NCBI GenBank assembly: GCA_016584305.1
Contig: JACEEZ010015314.1
Coordinates: forward strand, 8,738-72,737
Direction: 5' to 3'
Origin: Chionoecetes opilio
Taxonomy: Eukaryota > Arthropoda > Malacostraca > Decapoda > Majidae
DNA length: 64,000 nucleotides
Shown here piece by piece: positions 1 to 8,923 of the stretch. Position numbers and translations under genes: made by a program. The notes beneath the pieces are model-generated. The model was given only the letters and a program-made list of their open reading frames with translations. It did no database searches and had not been told where the DNA came from. Position 1 is the first letter of the stretch. Each line of letters starts with the position of its first letter.

Positions 1-84
1 TGCCCTTTGGTGGGGTTTGCGTGGAGTCAATAGGCGAAGCCCATTTAAACCGGAGCACCTCGGATCACCATCACCTGAAACATT

Positions 85-240
85 AAATAGTTTAGTGGGA
101 GTCAATAGGGAGCTTTAAAAGGAGGCTGGAAGAGTTTGGGTGGGGATGAAAGGGGATGTAGGTAGTGTTAAGTAACAGGAACTACCTCGTGTAGGTCTCC
201 AGCCTCTTGTATCTTCCTTATGTTCTTATGTAAATTGGCA
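85..240 (+). mobile_element. 3' end of a non-LTR retrotransposon (LINE family B)
   Basis: This piece matches the tail seen again at 8583-8895, 49440-49508, 51304-51632 (minus) and 20405-20760 (minus, noisy). Those copies end in a C-terminal reverse-transcriptase tail followed by the 3' untranslated motif AACTACCTCGTGTAGGTCTC and a terminal CTTATG-type repeat. Here only the last coding residues and the 3' UTR remain. It is a dead 5'-truncated copy. Confidence 0.7.
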
Positions 241-510
241 CTCATTTCTTCTTCTTTGTTTAACATCAGATTCTCCTACAATGTCTTATGAGGTTAGACA
301 GCCGATGATACGCTTCTATCTCTATCCATTGCCTCAACACTTCATTAACACTTATCATTATCATCATTATCATGCTTCATTATCATGCTTCATTATCTTT
401 CTTAAATCTTTCTGTCTCTCAATTCTTTTCCTTCTTTTTATTCTTACTTGGTGTTTTTGGTTCAATGGGAACAAAATACGTACCTTGAAAATCACCATCA
501 CCTCACACGT

Positions 511-632
511 TTAGCCCCTTGAGGCCCAGAACGTAATTTCCATTGTCATTTGCGTACCATTAGACAATTTTTAGTGAATATAAGCAATGTTCTATAGATA
601 TGACCTGTTTAATACCCTTGTCCGCTATTATC
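511..632 (+). mobile_element. 5' part of a TTAA-flanked MITE (piggyBac-like)
   Basis: The sequence beginning near TTAGCCCCTTGAGGCCCAG matches the left end of a family of about 210 bp seen intact at 58052-58263. The family ends in TTAACCCCTT inverted repeats. Here the right half is missing and the array at 617-985 begins. The piggyBac assignment rests on the TTAA target and CCC terminal bases and is an inference. Confidence 0.65.
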
Positions 633-985
633 ATTGTCATCATCATTGTCATCAGTATTATCATTGTCATCAGTATTATCATTGTCATCAGTATTATCAT
701 TGTCATCAGTATTATCATTGTCATCAGTATTATCATTGTCATCAGTATTATCATTGTCATCAGTATTATCATTGTCATCAGTATTATCATTGTCACCAGT
801 ATTATCATTGTTATCGTCATCAGTATTATCATTATCATCAGTATTATCATTATCATCATTGTCATCAGTATTATCAATGTTATCATCATTGTCATCAGTA
901 TTATCAATGTTATCATCATTGTCATCAGTATTATAATTATTATCATTGTCATCAGTATTATCATTGTTATCAGTATTATCATACC
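617..985 (+). repeat. 18-bp minisatellite (TATTATCATTGTCATCAG)n
   Basis: About 20 units of an 18-bp motif, with degenerate copies on the right side. Because the unit is a multiple of three it is open in several frames on both strands. The resulting peptides (for example repeats of ILMTMI) are not genes. The same motif forms a second array at 6795-7065, on the other side of the LTR element. Confidence 0.9.
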
Positions 986-1239
986 CTGTGAGTGAGGTAT
1001 TTTCCGCTCGTCATAGGGGAGTGGAGTAGGAATGTATATATAATTTAAATGGTAATGGGTATAATTAAGGTAATTTAAGTAAATGATAAGTACTGGGGAT
1101 AATTTAAATTAACATTCCCAGTAATATTAAGCATTTGCACCTTATAATTAGCACCTTGGTTAGAAGCGCGGTCATTGGCTGCCGCCCATTAGATTCTAGG
1201 CCACCTGTAATTAGACACGTGGCATAGGTAAGGTGCGGC
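986..1239. other. AT-rich spacer, no feature seen
   Basis: No coding potential or repeat family was recognised. The last four bases, CGGC at 1236-1239, form the left copy of the target duplication of the LTR element. Confidence 0.6.
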
Positions 1240-2904
1240 TGTCATGCTGGAAATTGGGGGTTATAGGTATGGGGTATTATAACTCGTCAACGTTGCTTGA
1301 ATGATATTACTTGGGGATGATTTGATAAAAGATTACAACTTGAAAGGAAGGATTTAAATTAGTCTTCTGACTTCACTATCTGATTGTAGTGTGACCACTT
1401 CTCACTACGGAGAGTACTGAACAAGGGGGTATACTTAAGGGGAGGGATAATAAGTTTTAGGTTAGGGATTAGCTGCCACCAGCCCTGACGAGTATTTCGC
1501 TATGATTACTCCCGGGGCACGTTAGATTAATATTAATACTAGATTGATCTTGGTAGTCGTGGTCGGTACTAGGGATTATACCTAGTAAAGGCGAAACTCT
1601 TTTGGAAGTGTGGGGAATTATTTTCCTAATTCAGAATAATCACCTGGGTTTTCATAATAACACAAGAACTATATTTGTAAATGAAATCCTATTTATTTTG
1701 TAAACATGGTAAGTCTCTCACTTGAGATCATCTTCAGCATATAAGGTTTAACACTATATCGAGAAAACTCTACTCTGACATAAGAAATGCGACTTCACGC
1801 TCTGACCTAGGAATCTCCCTTAGTGATGAGATAAAGCTCTTCTGAGCATAAAACTCCTTCACTAGAATTTCTATTCAGTGCATTGCCCTACACTAGGTAA
1901 CATAATACTTAATATTTATAAATCACACCTGGAAGATAGGTATCTAGTAGAGAAAGAATATGGCGAGAAAGTGTTGTTTGTGTGTTACAGTAAAACCATG
2001 TGGCTTTCTGAAGGAGACACGGACAGCCTGCAACGACGCGAAGAGACGAATCTCGTTAATAACACTTATAAGGATGGGCGGAACATCTATGCCTTAGTGA
2101 CACTGAACTGTACCTATATATTTATATAGAAATATATAGATATAATATACTAAGGGAGAAAGACACAGGAGTTAGGTACGAAGGTTACCTGCAAACGACG
2201 CGAAGAGACGAATGACTCGTTGGGGCCTCGTGGGCTTCCCGCAACAAAATGGAACTTGTTTGGAAAGTCTCACCGTGACTTCAGATGAAAACTTATAATC
2301 CCGAAATACTATTTAAGTAATGAAAACTCCGGTACCTCAGAAAAGACTGTCCCTAATACCAACCAGTTACTTGATGTAGAAGAATTTAATATTTTTAACC
2401 TAATATTCAAGAAGGATGGTTTTATATGTAATGTCGACCCTCCGAACACCTATTTCAGAGTGGAGTGGTATTGAAGACTTGCTTAGATTTTTGGTGGGCT
2501 TTAATTTTAGCGGGGATCCTTACTATAACGCCCATATATGACCATAACCGATAACGATAGGGATTATTTTGAAGGACGTTAAGACTCTGGGAGAGTTCCT
2601 TGGTCTGACCAGATGGCTGGCAAAAGATAAAAAGAACTGACATCATTAGTTATCACTGATCGCAGAATAATTATCCCACGAATTTGGACTCGCATACGGC
2701 ATGTGAGGGAGAGAGAGGGTGTGAAAGAAGGAAGAAAGAAAATGGCGGAAGAAGGATAGAAGATAAACAAAATGGTGGTAATGATAGCAGGGCGATGCGT
2801 CACCCGTGAGACGTAGAGAAAAAAATTACCTACTGACAAGACATAGCTCGGGAATTTATAATAATAATTCTCATACTATCATCTCCCGAATAATGGGCAT
2901 TACA
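1240..2904 (-). repeat. 3' LTR of the RPL23-carrying element
   Basis: The LTR is 1665 bp, with the same order of parts as the 5' LTR. The U3 ORF is at 2646-2455, the 25-bp repeats are at 2188-2213 (one extra A) and 2027-2051, the TATA box is at 2128-2119 and AATAAA is at 1697-1692. The few differences from the 5' LTR are mainly one-base indels and could partly be sequencing errors. Confidence 0.85.
2455..2646 (-). CDS. U3 small ORF of the LTR (3' LTR copy)
   Basis: 63 codons beginning MMSVLFIF, with the core NPYRYRLWSYMG. The same ORF occurs in the 5' LTR (6084-5893), in the solo LTR at 16765-16574 and, longest, at 33542-33877. Function unknown. It is truncated by an indel relative to the 111-codon version. 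Confidence 0.35.
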   Translation of the reverse strand: MMSVLFIFCQPSGQTKELSQSLNVLQNNPYRYRLWSYMGVIVRIPAKIKAHQKSKQVFNTTPL

Positions 2905-3819
2905 CGCGTCTATTCTCCGGGAAAATTAAATTCTATGGCATCAAAGTCGCTACTTACGGATCATGTTTCCGTTTTTAAAGCTGCGTCAAGAGGAGGTGTG
3001 TATGGGACGAATTTAGAGTGAATTTAATAGAAATTCTTCTGTTCTTTGAAAACGGGGGGTCTGCTTGTGTTTAGATTACACGAAAATCCAATGAAAGGAA
3101 GTATCCCAGTCAACCTGATACCTGGGTAATGAACGTGACCGTCAACCTTGACTTAGTCCGCATTCTCGGTGCAGAGATATATCCCAGAGGCGCACGCCGG
3201 CTTACCTCTGGTAAATGATAAGAGCCCTGCAAGTCCTGAAATGTCCGTCACACCGCAAGCTGGTTGACTGTAAGGTGAGAAGCGTAGTACTACTATCTCG
3301 AATTAAAATACTCCTCCCACTGAACCAGGCTTCGCCCGTGAGAATCAGACGCTCCGACTTCTAGACATGAGAAATCTCCTAGACCAAATTGTTTCATCTA
3401 GTCTGACACTACACTCACCTCTGACTCACTAAGTTACATTGAACACTTTTCGCTTAATCTTCACCTGAATATACCTGGTCGTGTTGATTGTAACTTGAAT
3501 TAAAATACCTTGAAGACTCACCGAACCAGACTGAGTCTGTTAATGAAATTCATCTGAGACTGGTATCCCAATCAACCTCTTACCTGGATATATTACGAAC
3601 ATACTGACCCTCAATTAGTTTTGAATCCTTGTCAATGTTTTACATTTACCACTTTTCTATTTGATTTCCACAAGAGTAATAACCGGGTGACGCTACAACT
3701 ACTCTAACCAGAGTAGGTATTAAACTTTCAAGTTCATAAAATAAAAATTTCAACGTTCATAAAATAAATTTTCAATGTTCATGTTCAAAATAATTCTTCC
3801 TTGATTTTCTAATTTAACA
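2905..3819. other. Interior of LTR element, unrecognised
   Basis: AT-rich, with no long ORF on either strand. Phrases of the type AATCAACCT..TACCTGG recur (near 3111 and 3572), suggesting old internal duplication. No polypurine tract is obvious before the 3' LTR apart from a short purine-rich GGAGAATAGA on the minus strand. Confidence 0.5.
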
Positions 3820-4209
3820 CTATTGGATACCGAACTTTTCCATCTTGTTGTTGATGGGTGACATCATGGGTCTTGTTGACGCCCGGTACTTCTTGATGGC
3901 CTTCAGCTCTTCACAACGTTTCCGGAACTCTTGTAGGTTCTGGGAAGCTAAGAGTGTGCCCATTCTTGAGCCGGTGTCGCTGCATCCTCCGTCTCCGTAG
4001 CTGTTTGGGCTACCGCTGTTGCTCTGCTGGTTGTTGCAGGACACGGTGGCGGCGGACAGGCTGTTCAGACGCCCCTTGATTCCCTGTACGGCAATTATGT
4101 ACAGGTTCTTGGCGCCTGTGTTGTCAGCGCAGCTCATGTCGGTGACGGGTAACCCGAGGGAGAACCAGGACTTCCCTCCCGACGAGGCTTCACGTCCTCT
4201 CTCTGCCAT
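3820..4209 (-). CDS. Chimeric ORF, N-terminal half ribosomal protein L23 (uL14)-like
   Basis: This is an intact 129-codon ORF inside the LTR element, in the same direction as its LTRs and starting about 0.45 kb after the primer-binding-like site. Residues 1 to about 57 resemble the start of eukaryotic RPL23 (uL14). The clearest stretches are [18 protein letters not shown] and GIKGRLN. RPL23 is normally about 140 residues long. Here the similarity stops after about 57 residues, so the remaining beta-barrel and the rRNA-binding C terminus are missing. Residues 58-129 are unrelated: a Ser/Asn/Gly-rich stretch, then a charged segment containing [17 protein letters not shown] that may be helical. 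No known domain was recognised there. It cannot replace ribosomal L23. It is most simply a captured and fused host gene fragment. Whether it is translated is unknown, but the reading frame is undamaged. Confidence 0.75.
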   Translation of the reverse strand: MAERGREASSGGKSWFSLGLPVTDMSCADNTGAKNLYIIAVQGIKGRLNSLSAATVSCNNQQSNSGSPNSYGDGGCSDTGSRMGTLLASQNLQEFRKRCEELKAIKKYRASTRPMMSPINNKMEKFGIQ

Positions 4210-4655
4210 GGTGGTGGTTGCAGCTAGATGTGGCGCTTATAGCGGCTAGGAACGGCGGCTACGAAGGGTGGCGGACTGTGATGGGCGGCGGAGCTGAGGT
4301 GAACGTCGCTGCTAGGCGCGTGGCGGTGATGAAGGGTGGCCGACTGAGATGAGCGTGGCATCGAGGCGCGCGGCATGCTCTAAGGGCGTGGCGAAGGGCG
4401 CGGCGGCGTGCGGCTGGCTGGCTGTCCCGGCCGGCGGAGTTGACGGCTAGGAGCGGCGGCTACGGCTTGCTTCTTACCGCTCACGCTCACATGGTCATGG
4501 TTCATGTATGTATTGGTGTTTGGTTTATAGGGGAGAGATCTTATAAGCCTACTATAAAGATCGATTACTATATGAAAATTTACTGAAATTTGACTATCTT
4601 GCTATTTATTTTTCCAGGTGTGATTCTGTTGCTGTTATTTTTAGGAAATAATATC
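4210..4655. other. GC-rich leader of the LTR element
   Basis: Strongly GC- and CpG-rich between about 4240 and 4490, unlike the AT-rich LTRs. It contains imperfect tandem copies of GATGAAGGGTGGC-like words. It lies between the primer-binding-like site and the RPL23-like ORF, and may have been captured with that gene (promoter or 5' UTR). That is an inference. Confidence 0.45.
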
Positions 4656-4673
4656 CCACCGCTTTAGTCACCA
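4656..4673 (-). promoter_or_regulatory. Primer-binding-site-like sequence
   Basis: Directly after the 5' LTR (one spacer base) the minus strand reads TGGTGACTAAAGCGGTGG. A tRNA 3' end would be its complement, ending in CCA. The tRNA was not identified. The position and the TGG start are what is expected of an LTR element primed by tRNA. Confidence 0.55.
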
Positions 4674-5126
4674 GTGTCATGCTGGAAATTGGGGGTTATA
4701 GGTATGGGGTATTATAACTCGTCAACGTTGCTTGAATGATATTACTTGGGGATGATTTGATAAAAGATTACAACTTGAAAGGAAGGATTTAAATTAGTCT
4801 TCTGACTTCACTATCTGATTGTAGTGTGACCACTTCTCACTACGGAGAGTACTGAACAAGGGGGTATACTTAAGGGGAGGGATAATAAGTTTTAGGTTAG
4901 GGATTAGCTGCCACCAGCCCTGACGAGTATTTCGCTATGATTACTCCCGGGGCACGTTAGATTAATATTAATACTAGATTGATCTTGGTAGTCGTGGTCG
5001 GTACTAGGGATTATACCTAGTAAAGGCGGAACTCTTTTGGAAGTGTGGGGAATTATTTTCCTATCTCAGAATAATCACCTGGGTTTTCATAATAACACAA
5101 GAACTATATTTGTAAATGAAATCCTA

Positions 5127-5132
5127 TTTATT
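5127..5132 (-). promoter_or_regulatory. Poly(A) signal in LTR R-U5
   Basis: AATAAA on the minus strand, about 0.4 kb after the presumed start site. It is conserved at 1697-1692 and in the + oriented solo LTR near 34488. Together with the TATA box it fixes the reading direction of the LTR. Confidence 0.55.
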
Positions 5133-5553
5133 TTGTAAACATGGTAAGTCTCTCACTTGAGATCATCTTCAGCATATAAGGTTTAACACTATATCGAGAA
5201 AACTCTACTCTGACATAAGAAATGCGACTTCACGCTCTGACCTAGGAATCTCCCTTAGTGATGAGATAAAGCTCTTCTGAGCATAAAACTCCTTCACTAG
5301 AATTTCTATTCAGTGCATTGCCCTACACTAGGTAACATAATACTTAATATTTATAAATCACACCTGGAAGATAGGTATCTAGTAGAGAAAGAATATGGCG
5401 AGAAAGTGTTGTTTGTGTGTTACAGTAAAACCATGTGGCTTTCTGAAGGAGACACGGACAGCCTGCAACGACGCGAAGAGACGAATCTCGTTAATAACAC
5501 TTATAAGGATGGGCGGAACATCTATGCCTTAGTGACACTGAACTGTACCTATA

Positions 5554-5563
5554 TATTTATATA
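5554..5563 (-). promoter_or_regulatory. TATA box of the 5' LTR
   Basis: TATATAAATA on the minus strand, followed about 20 bases later by TTCAGTG, which resembles the arthropod initiator TCAGT. The same box is at 2128-2119 and at 34059-34068 in two other LTR copies. It is missing from the diverged solo LTR at 15437-17050. A start site here would divide the LTR into about 0.8 kb of U3 and 0.85 kb of R-U5. Confidence 0.6.
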
Positions 5564-5892
5564 GAAATATATAGATATAATATACTAGGGAGAAAGAACA
5601 CAGGAGTTAGGTACGAAGGTCTTACCTGCAACGACGCGAAGAGACGAATGACTCGTTGGGGCCTCGTGGGCTTCCCGCAACAAAATGGAACTTGTTTGGA
5701 AAGTCTCACCGTGACTTCAGATGAAAACTTATAATCCCGAAATAACTATTTAAGTAATGAAAACTCGCGTACCTCAGAAAAGACTGTCCCTAATACCAAC
5801 CAGTTACTTTGATGTAGAAGAATTTAATATTTTTAACCTAATATTCAAGAAGGATGGTTTTATATGTAATGTCGACCCTCCGAACACCTATT

Positions 5893-6084
5893 TCAGAGTG
5901 GAGTGGTATTGAAGACTTGCTTAGATTTTTGGTGGGCTTTAATTTTAGCGGGGATCCTTACTATAACGCCCATATATGACCATAACCGATAACGATAGGG
6001 ATTATTTTGAAGGACGTTAAGACTCTGGGAGAGTTCCTTGGTCTGACCAGATGGCTGGCAAAAGATAAAAAGAACTGACATCAT
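5893..6084 (-). CDS. U3 small ORF of the LTR (5' LTR copy)
   Basis: Identical in product to the 3' LTR copy. It lies upstream of the TATA box, so it would need a separate promoter or read-through from outside. No domain was recognised. Confidence 0.35.
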   Translation of the reverse strand: MMSVLFIFCQPSGQTKELSQSLNVLQNNPYRYRLWSYMGVIVRIPAKIKAHQKSKQVFNTTPL

Positions 6085-6342
6085 TAGTTATCACTGATCG
6101 CAGAATAATTATCCCACGAATTTGGACTCGCATACGGCATGTGAGGGAGAGAGAGGGTGTGAAAGAAGGAAGAAAGAAAATGGCGGAAGAAGGATAGAAG
6201 ATAAACAAAATGGTGGTAATGATAGCAGGGCGATGCGTCACCCGTGAGACGTAGAGAAAAAAATTACCTACTGACAAGACATAGCTCGGGAATTTATAAT
6301 AATAATTCTCATACTATCATCTCCCGAATAATGGGCATTACA

Positions 6343-6794
6343 CGGCGATCGCTGCCGCCCACTCTCGGAGAATCAGTTCACTCCAGACCTTCGCTTTAAT
6401 AACATATCTTACTAATATACGTGCTTGTATAATGAAGAGATTTGTACATACGTTAATTTTGTACATATAAGTGTAAAAACAATAGGACGTGTTAGAATCA
6501 ACACAGATAACAATCCGCTGTGTCATGGATAACTGGGTTATGAAAACCCTTCTGACGCCCATATCGAAACACTAGTCTCCAGCCCTCCGCCTCTTGTCAT
6601 TCACGGGCGGCCTGATCACACACTACCACTTCAGATCACAAGGACAGGCAGTGTTGATAAAAGCCTACAACGATTCAACCCACTCTCCACCGATAAGTAT
6701 CCTAGTTAGTTGATTAGCTAGGATAACGTGCCGGGATGAGATAGAACATGGGTATTGATTAGGTAAGACCTCATATTAAATATGTATGTGACAA
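6343..6794. other. Spacer, no feature seen
   Basis: Begins with the right-hand CGGC target duplication (6343-6346). No coding or repeat signal was recognised. Confidence 0.5.
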
Positions 6795-7065
6795 ATTCCC
6801 AGTTATCATCATTGTCATCAGTATTATCATTGTCATCATTGTCATCAGTATTATCATTGTTATCATCATTGTCATCAGTATTATCATTGTCATCAGTATT
6901 ATCATTGTCATCATTGTCATCAGTATTATCATTGTTATCATCATTGTCATCAGTATTATCAGTCATCAGTATTATCATTGTTATCATTATTGTCATCAGT
7001 ATCATCATTGTCATTAGTATTATCAGTATCATCATTAGTGTCATCAGTATTATCATTGTTTCGTT
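6795..7065 (+). repeat. 18-bp minisatellite, second array
   Basis: The same TCATTGTCATCAGTATTA motif as at 617-985, with more interruptions. ORFs in it are artefacts of the period. Confidence 0.9.
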
Positions 7066-7169
7066 ACCATTTCTTCGTCTATATATTTTCCTATGACAAC
7101 CAGACAGTCATATTATTGCTCAGTTAACTTATTATTATCACTATATTTATTTCCATGTGTTATTACAAA

Positions 7170-7170
<1 letters not shown>

Positions 7171-7250
<80 letters not shown>
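7171..7250 (+). repeat. (CT)n microsatellite
   Basis: About 80 bp of nearly pure CT dinucleotide repeat with one CC interruption. Confidence 0.95.
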
Positions 7251-7251
<1 letters not shown>

Positions 7252-7493
7252 GACAAATAAATAAGGTGTTTTATTTATCATATTTTCTTATAATTATGTT
7301 TTTCTGTTCATTAATGTCTACAGAGTTATGACAATGCCTATCTATCTATGTCTGCTGTAGATATAGGGATGAATATATTTATGTATTGCTTTAGAATGTG
7401 TATATAGGATGTAGTTATGTTGGTATTTATGTAGAACTAGCCGCAAAGCAGCAATCCGGGCGGACTTTTTGGCTAGCTCCTGCGGAGGGCTAT

Positions 7494-7544
7494 TGGTGGG
7501 CCTTTGGCCCACCACCTATGTTTGGTGGGCCTTCGGCCCACCAA
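7494..7544. repeat. Pair of perfect short hairpins
   Basis: GGTGGGCC-TTT-GGCCCACC at 7495-7513 and GGTGGGCC-TTC-GGCCCACC at 7524-7542, ten bases apart. The second stem extends to ten pairs with TT/AA. Each arm can also pair with the other hairpin, allowing a cruciform or a four-arm switch. Confidence 0.85.
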
Positions 7545-7549
7545 ACACA

Positions 7550-7622
7550 GACTCTCCAGATAGCCCCTTCTAGCTTTCCTGAAATCATGGATGTAGAAAT
7601 GTATGTATTAACGCCAACCCAT
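7550..7622 (-). mobile_element. Fragment of TA-flanked MITE family C
   Basis: The segment GACTCTCCAGATAGCCCCTT onward matches the interior of the elements at 18097-18575 and 34965-36136. Only an internal piece is left, so no termini are present. Confidence 0.6.
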
Positions 7623-7870
7623 TCACATCACCCATTCACCACCCATTAGCCATCACCCCCCACCCATTCACTCACCCATTACCCATCACCCCCCACTCAT
7701 TCACTCACCCATTACCCATCACCACACACCCATTCACTCACCCATTACCCATCAACCCCCACCTATTTCCTCACCCATCACCCATCACCCCCCACCCATT
7801 CACTCACCCATCACCCCACACCCATTACCCATCACCCCACCCATTCACTCACCCATTACGCATCACCCTA
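7616..7870 (+). repeat. CACCCATTCACTCACCCATT minisatellite
   Basis: Irregular tandem array of about 30 bp built from CACCCATT and CACCCATCAC words. No coding role is suggested. Confidence 0.85.
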
Positions 7871-8060
7871 CATCAAGATTTCCTCAATTCTCGCAACCCA
7901 CTTTTTTTTCACAATTCTCGCTAATAGGCTGCTGAAAAAAAGAAAAGAAAAAAAAGTGATCGGATCATCATATAAGTGGGCTTAAAACCTTCCCCTGGTC
8001 AACCCGGTTCCAAAACTGTGCCATATGATGGGATCCCGCCACGGGGGGCGGAACCTATAC

Positions 8061-8160
8061 CACACACACACACAGACAGACAGACAAACACACTTTCGCT
8101 TATATTATTATATAGAAGATGAGTGAGGGAATGTGTGTGTGTGTGTATGTGTGAATCATC
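8061..8160 (+). repeat. (CA)n and (GT)n tracts
   Basis: CA repeats at 8061-8076 and GT repeats near 8132-8148, with low-complexity sequence between. The preceding stretch 7871-8060 shows nothing else. Confidence 0.7.
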
Positions 8161-8313
8161 GAGGGCTTGATCACGCGCTGGACACCCGATCGTAGGCTGT
8201 TACCCTCCCATAAAGACCTGAGCTTATAGAAGGGGAAAATATGGTTCTTTTTTTTTTTCTTTTTTAAATCCTCTAGATTATAATGCAAAGGAGCCTATTT
8301 CTCCCTTACAACA

Positions 8314-8582
8314 TAGTGGACTCTCGATTTAACGGACTAAAAGTGGGGAGAAGTGGTCCGTCAGAGCCAATTGTCCGTTAGTGCGAGGCCGTTTTCCCGG
8401 AAGGGTGAAAATGTAGGAAAAACAGATCAAATTGTGAAATAAATGAGAAATAATCACAAACACAACCAGACGCATTTTACATTCAAGCTCTGACGTAACG
8501 GACACATTCTTCAAGCAGCGGACTTTTTGAATGGTTTAGTCCGCTTGTCCGGTAGCGAATGGAGTCCGTTAAATTGGGATAT
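8314..8582 (+). mobile_element. pogo/Tigger-like MITE
   Basis: Inverted ends share ATTTAACGGACT (left at 8327-8338, right at 8572-8561 on the minus strand). Further GTCCGTTA and GGACTTTTT words lie inside, as in pogo-type MITEs. No transposase remains. The family assignment rests on these end words only. Confidence 0.5.
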
Positions 8583-8895
8583 TTAGAGGATAAAAGGGAT
8601 ACAATATAGGCAATGTAGGAAAAGTTCTTAAGGTTAATAAGCAGGATAGAACGAGAAGTAACGGATTCAAGCTGGAAAAGCGTAATTTAAAAAGGAAATT
8701 GGGAGAAACTAGTTCACAAATAGGGTGGTGAATGATTGGAATGGACTCAGTCGTCAGGTGGTCAATGCGGAGTCTATTGGGGTCTTTAAAAGGAGTCTGG
8801 ATAAATTCATGGATGGGGAAGAGAGGTGGATGTAGTAGAGTTAGTAACAAACTACCTCGTGTAGGTCTCACGGCCTCTTGTAGCTTCCTTTCTTT
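8583..8895 (+). mobile_element. LINE family B 3' fragment
   Basis: Contains the C-terminal coding tail. The residues near VVNDWNGLSRQVVNAES are readable across frame breaks, followed by the GTAGGTCTCACGGCCTCTTG untranslated motif. It is a 5'-truncated dead copy, placed directly against the pogo-like MITE. Confidence 0.75.
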
Positions 8896-8922
8896 TTTAA
8901 AAGTTCTTTTTTTTTTTTATTA

Positions 8923-8923
8923 N
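8923..8923. other. Ambiguous base marking a probable assembly join
   Basis: A single N. Sequence quality changes here: downstream of it homopolymers expand and indels abound until about 15.4 kb. Confidence 0.8.

Larger units (their letters stand above)
1240..6342 (-). mobile_element. Recent non-autonomous LTR retrotransposon carrying an RPL23-like ORF
   Basis: Two near-identical direct repeats, 1240-2904 and 4675-6342, bracket 1.77 kb of interior. The repeats begin TGTCATGC and end GCATTACA, an imperfect short inverted terminus typical of LTRs. CGGC flanks both outer ends as a 4-bp target duplication. Minus orientation is supported by three signs: a primer-binding-site-like sequence starting TGG one base inside the right LTR, a TATA box, and an AATAAA signal in the LTRs. 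By eye the two LTRs differ at roughly ten positions, mostly single-base indels, so the insertion is young. No gag, protease, reverse transcriptase or integrase can be read in the interior, so mobility would need proteins supplied in trans. A composite built from two independent LTR insertions is unlikely given the single CGGC pair. Confidence 0.85.
4675..6342 (-). repeat. 5' LTR of the RPL23-carrying element
   Basis: The LTR is 1668 bp. Read on the minus strand it contains a U3 ORF (6084-5893), the 25-bp repeat at 5625-5649 followed by GTAAG, the TATA box at 5554-5563, the second identical 25-bp repeat at 5462-5486, and an AATAAA at 5132-5127. It ends GCATGACA just before the primer-binding-like site. 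Confidence 0.85.

Noticed and set aside
1878..2129. 83-codon + strand ORF repeated at 5313-5564
   Set aside because: Antisense to the LTR reading direction, and not preserved in the solo LTRs. The repetition is simply the two LTRs.
1240..6342. DNA transposon or composite element bounded by two insertions
   Set aside because: The ends fit LTR termini, a 4-bp duplication occurs once outside the pair, and a TGG-starting site follows the 5' LTR. A solo LTR elsewhere has its own 4-bp duplication.
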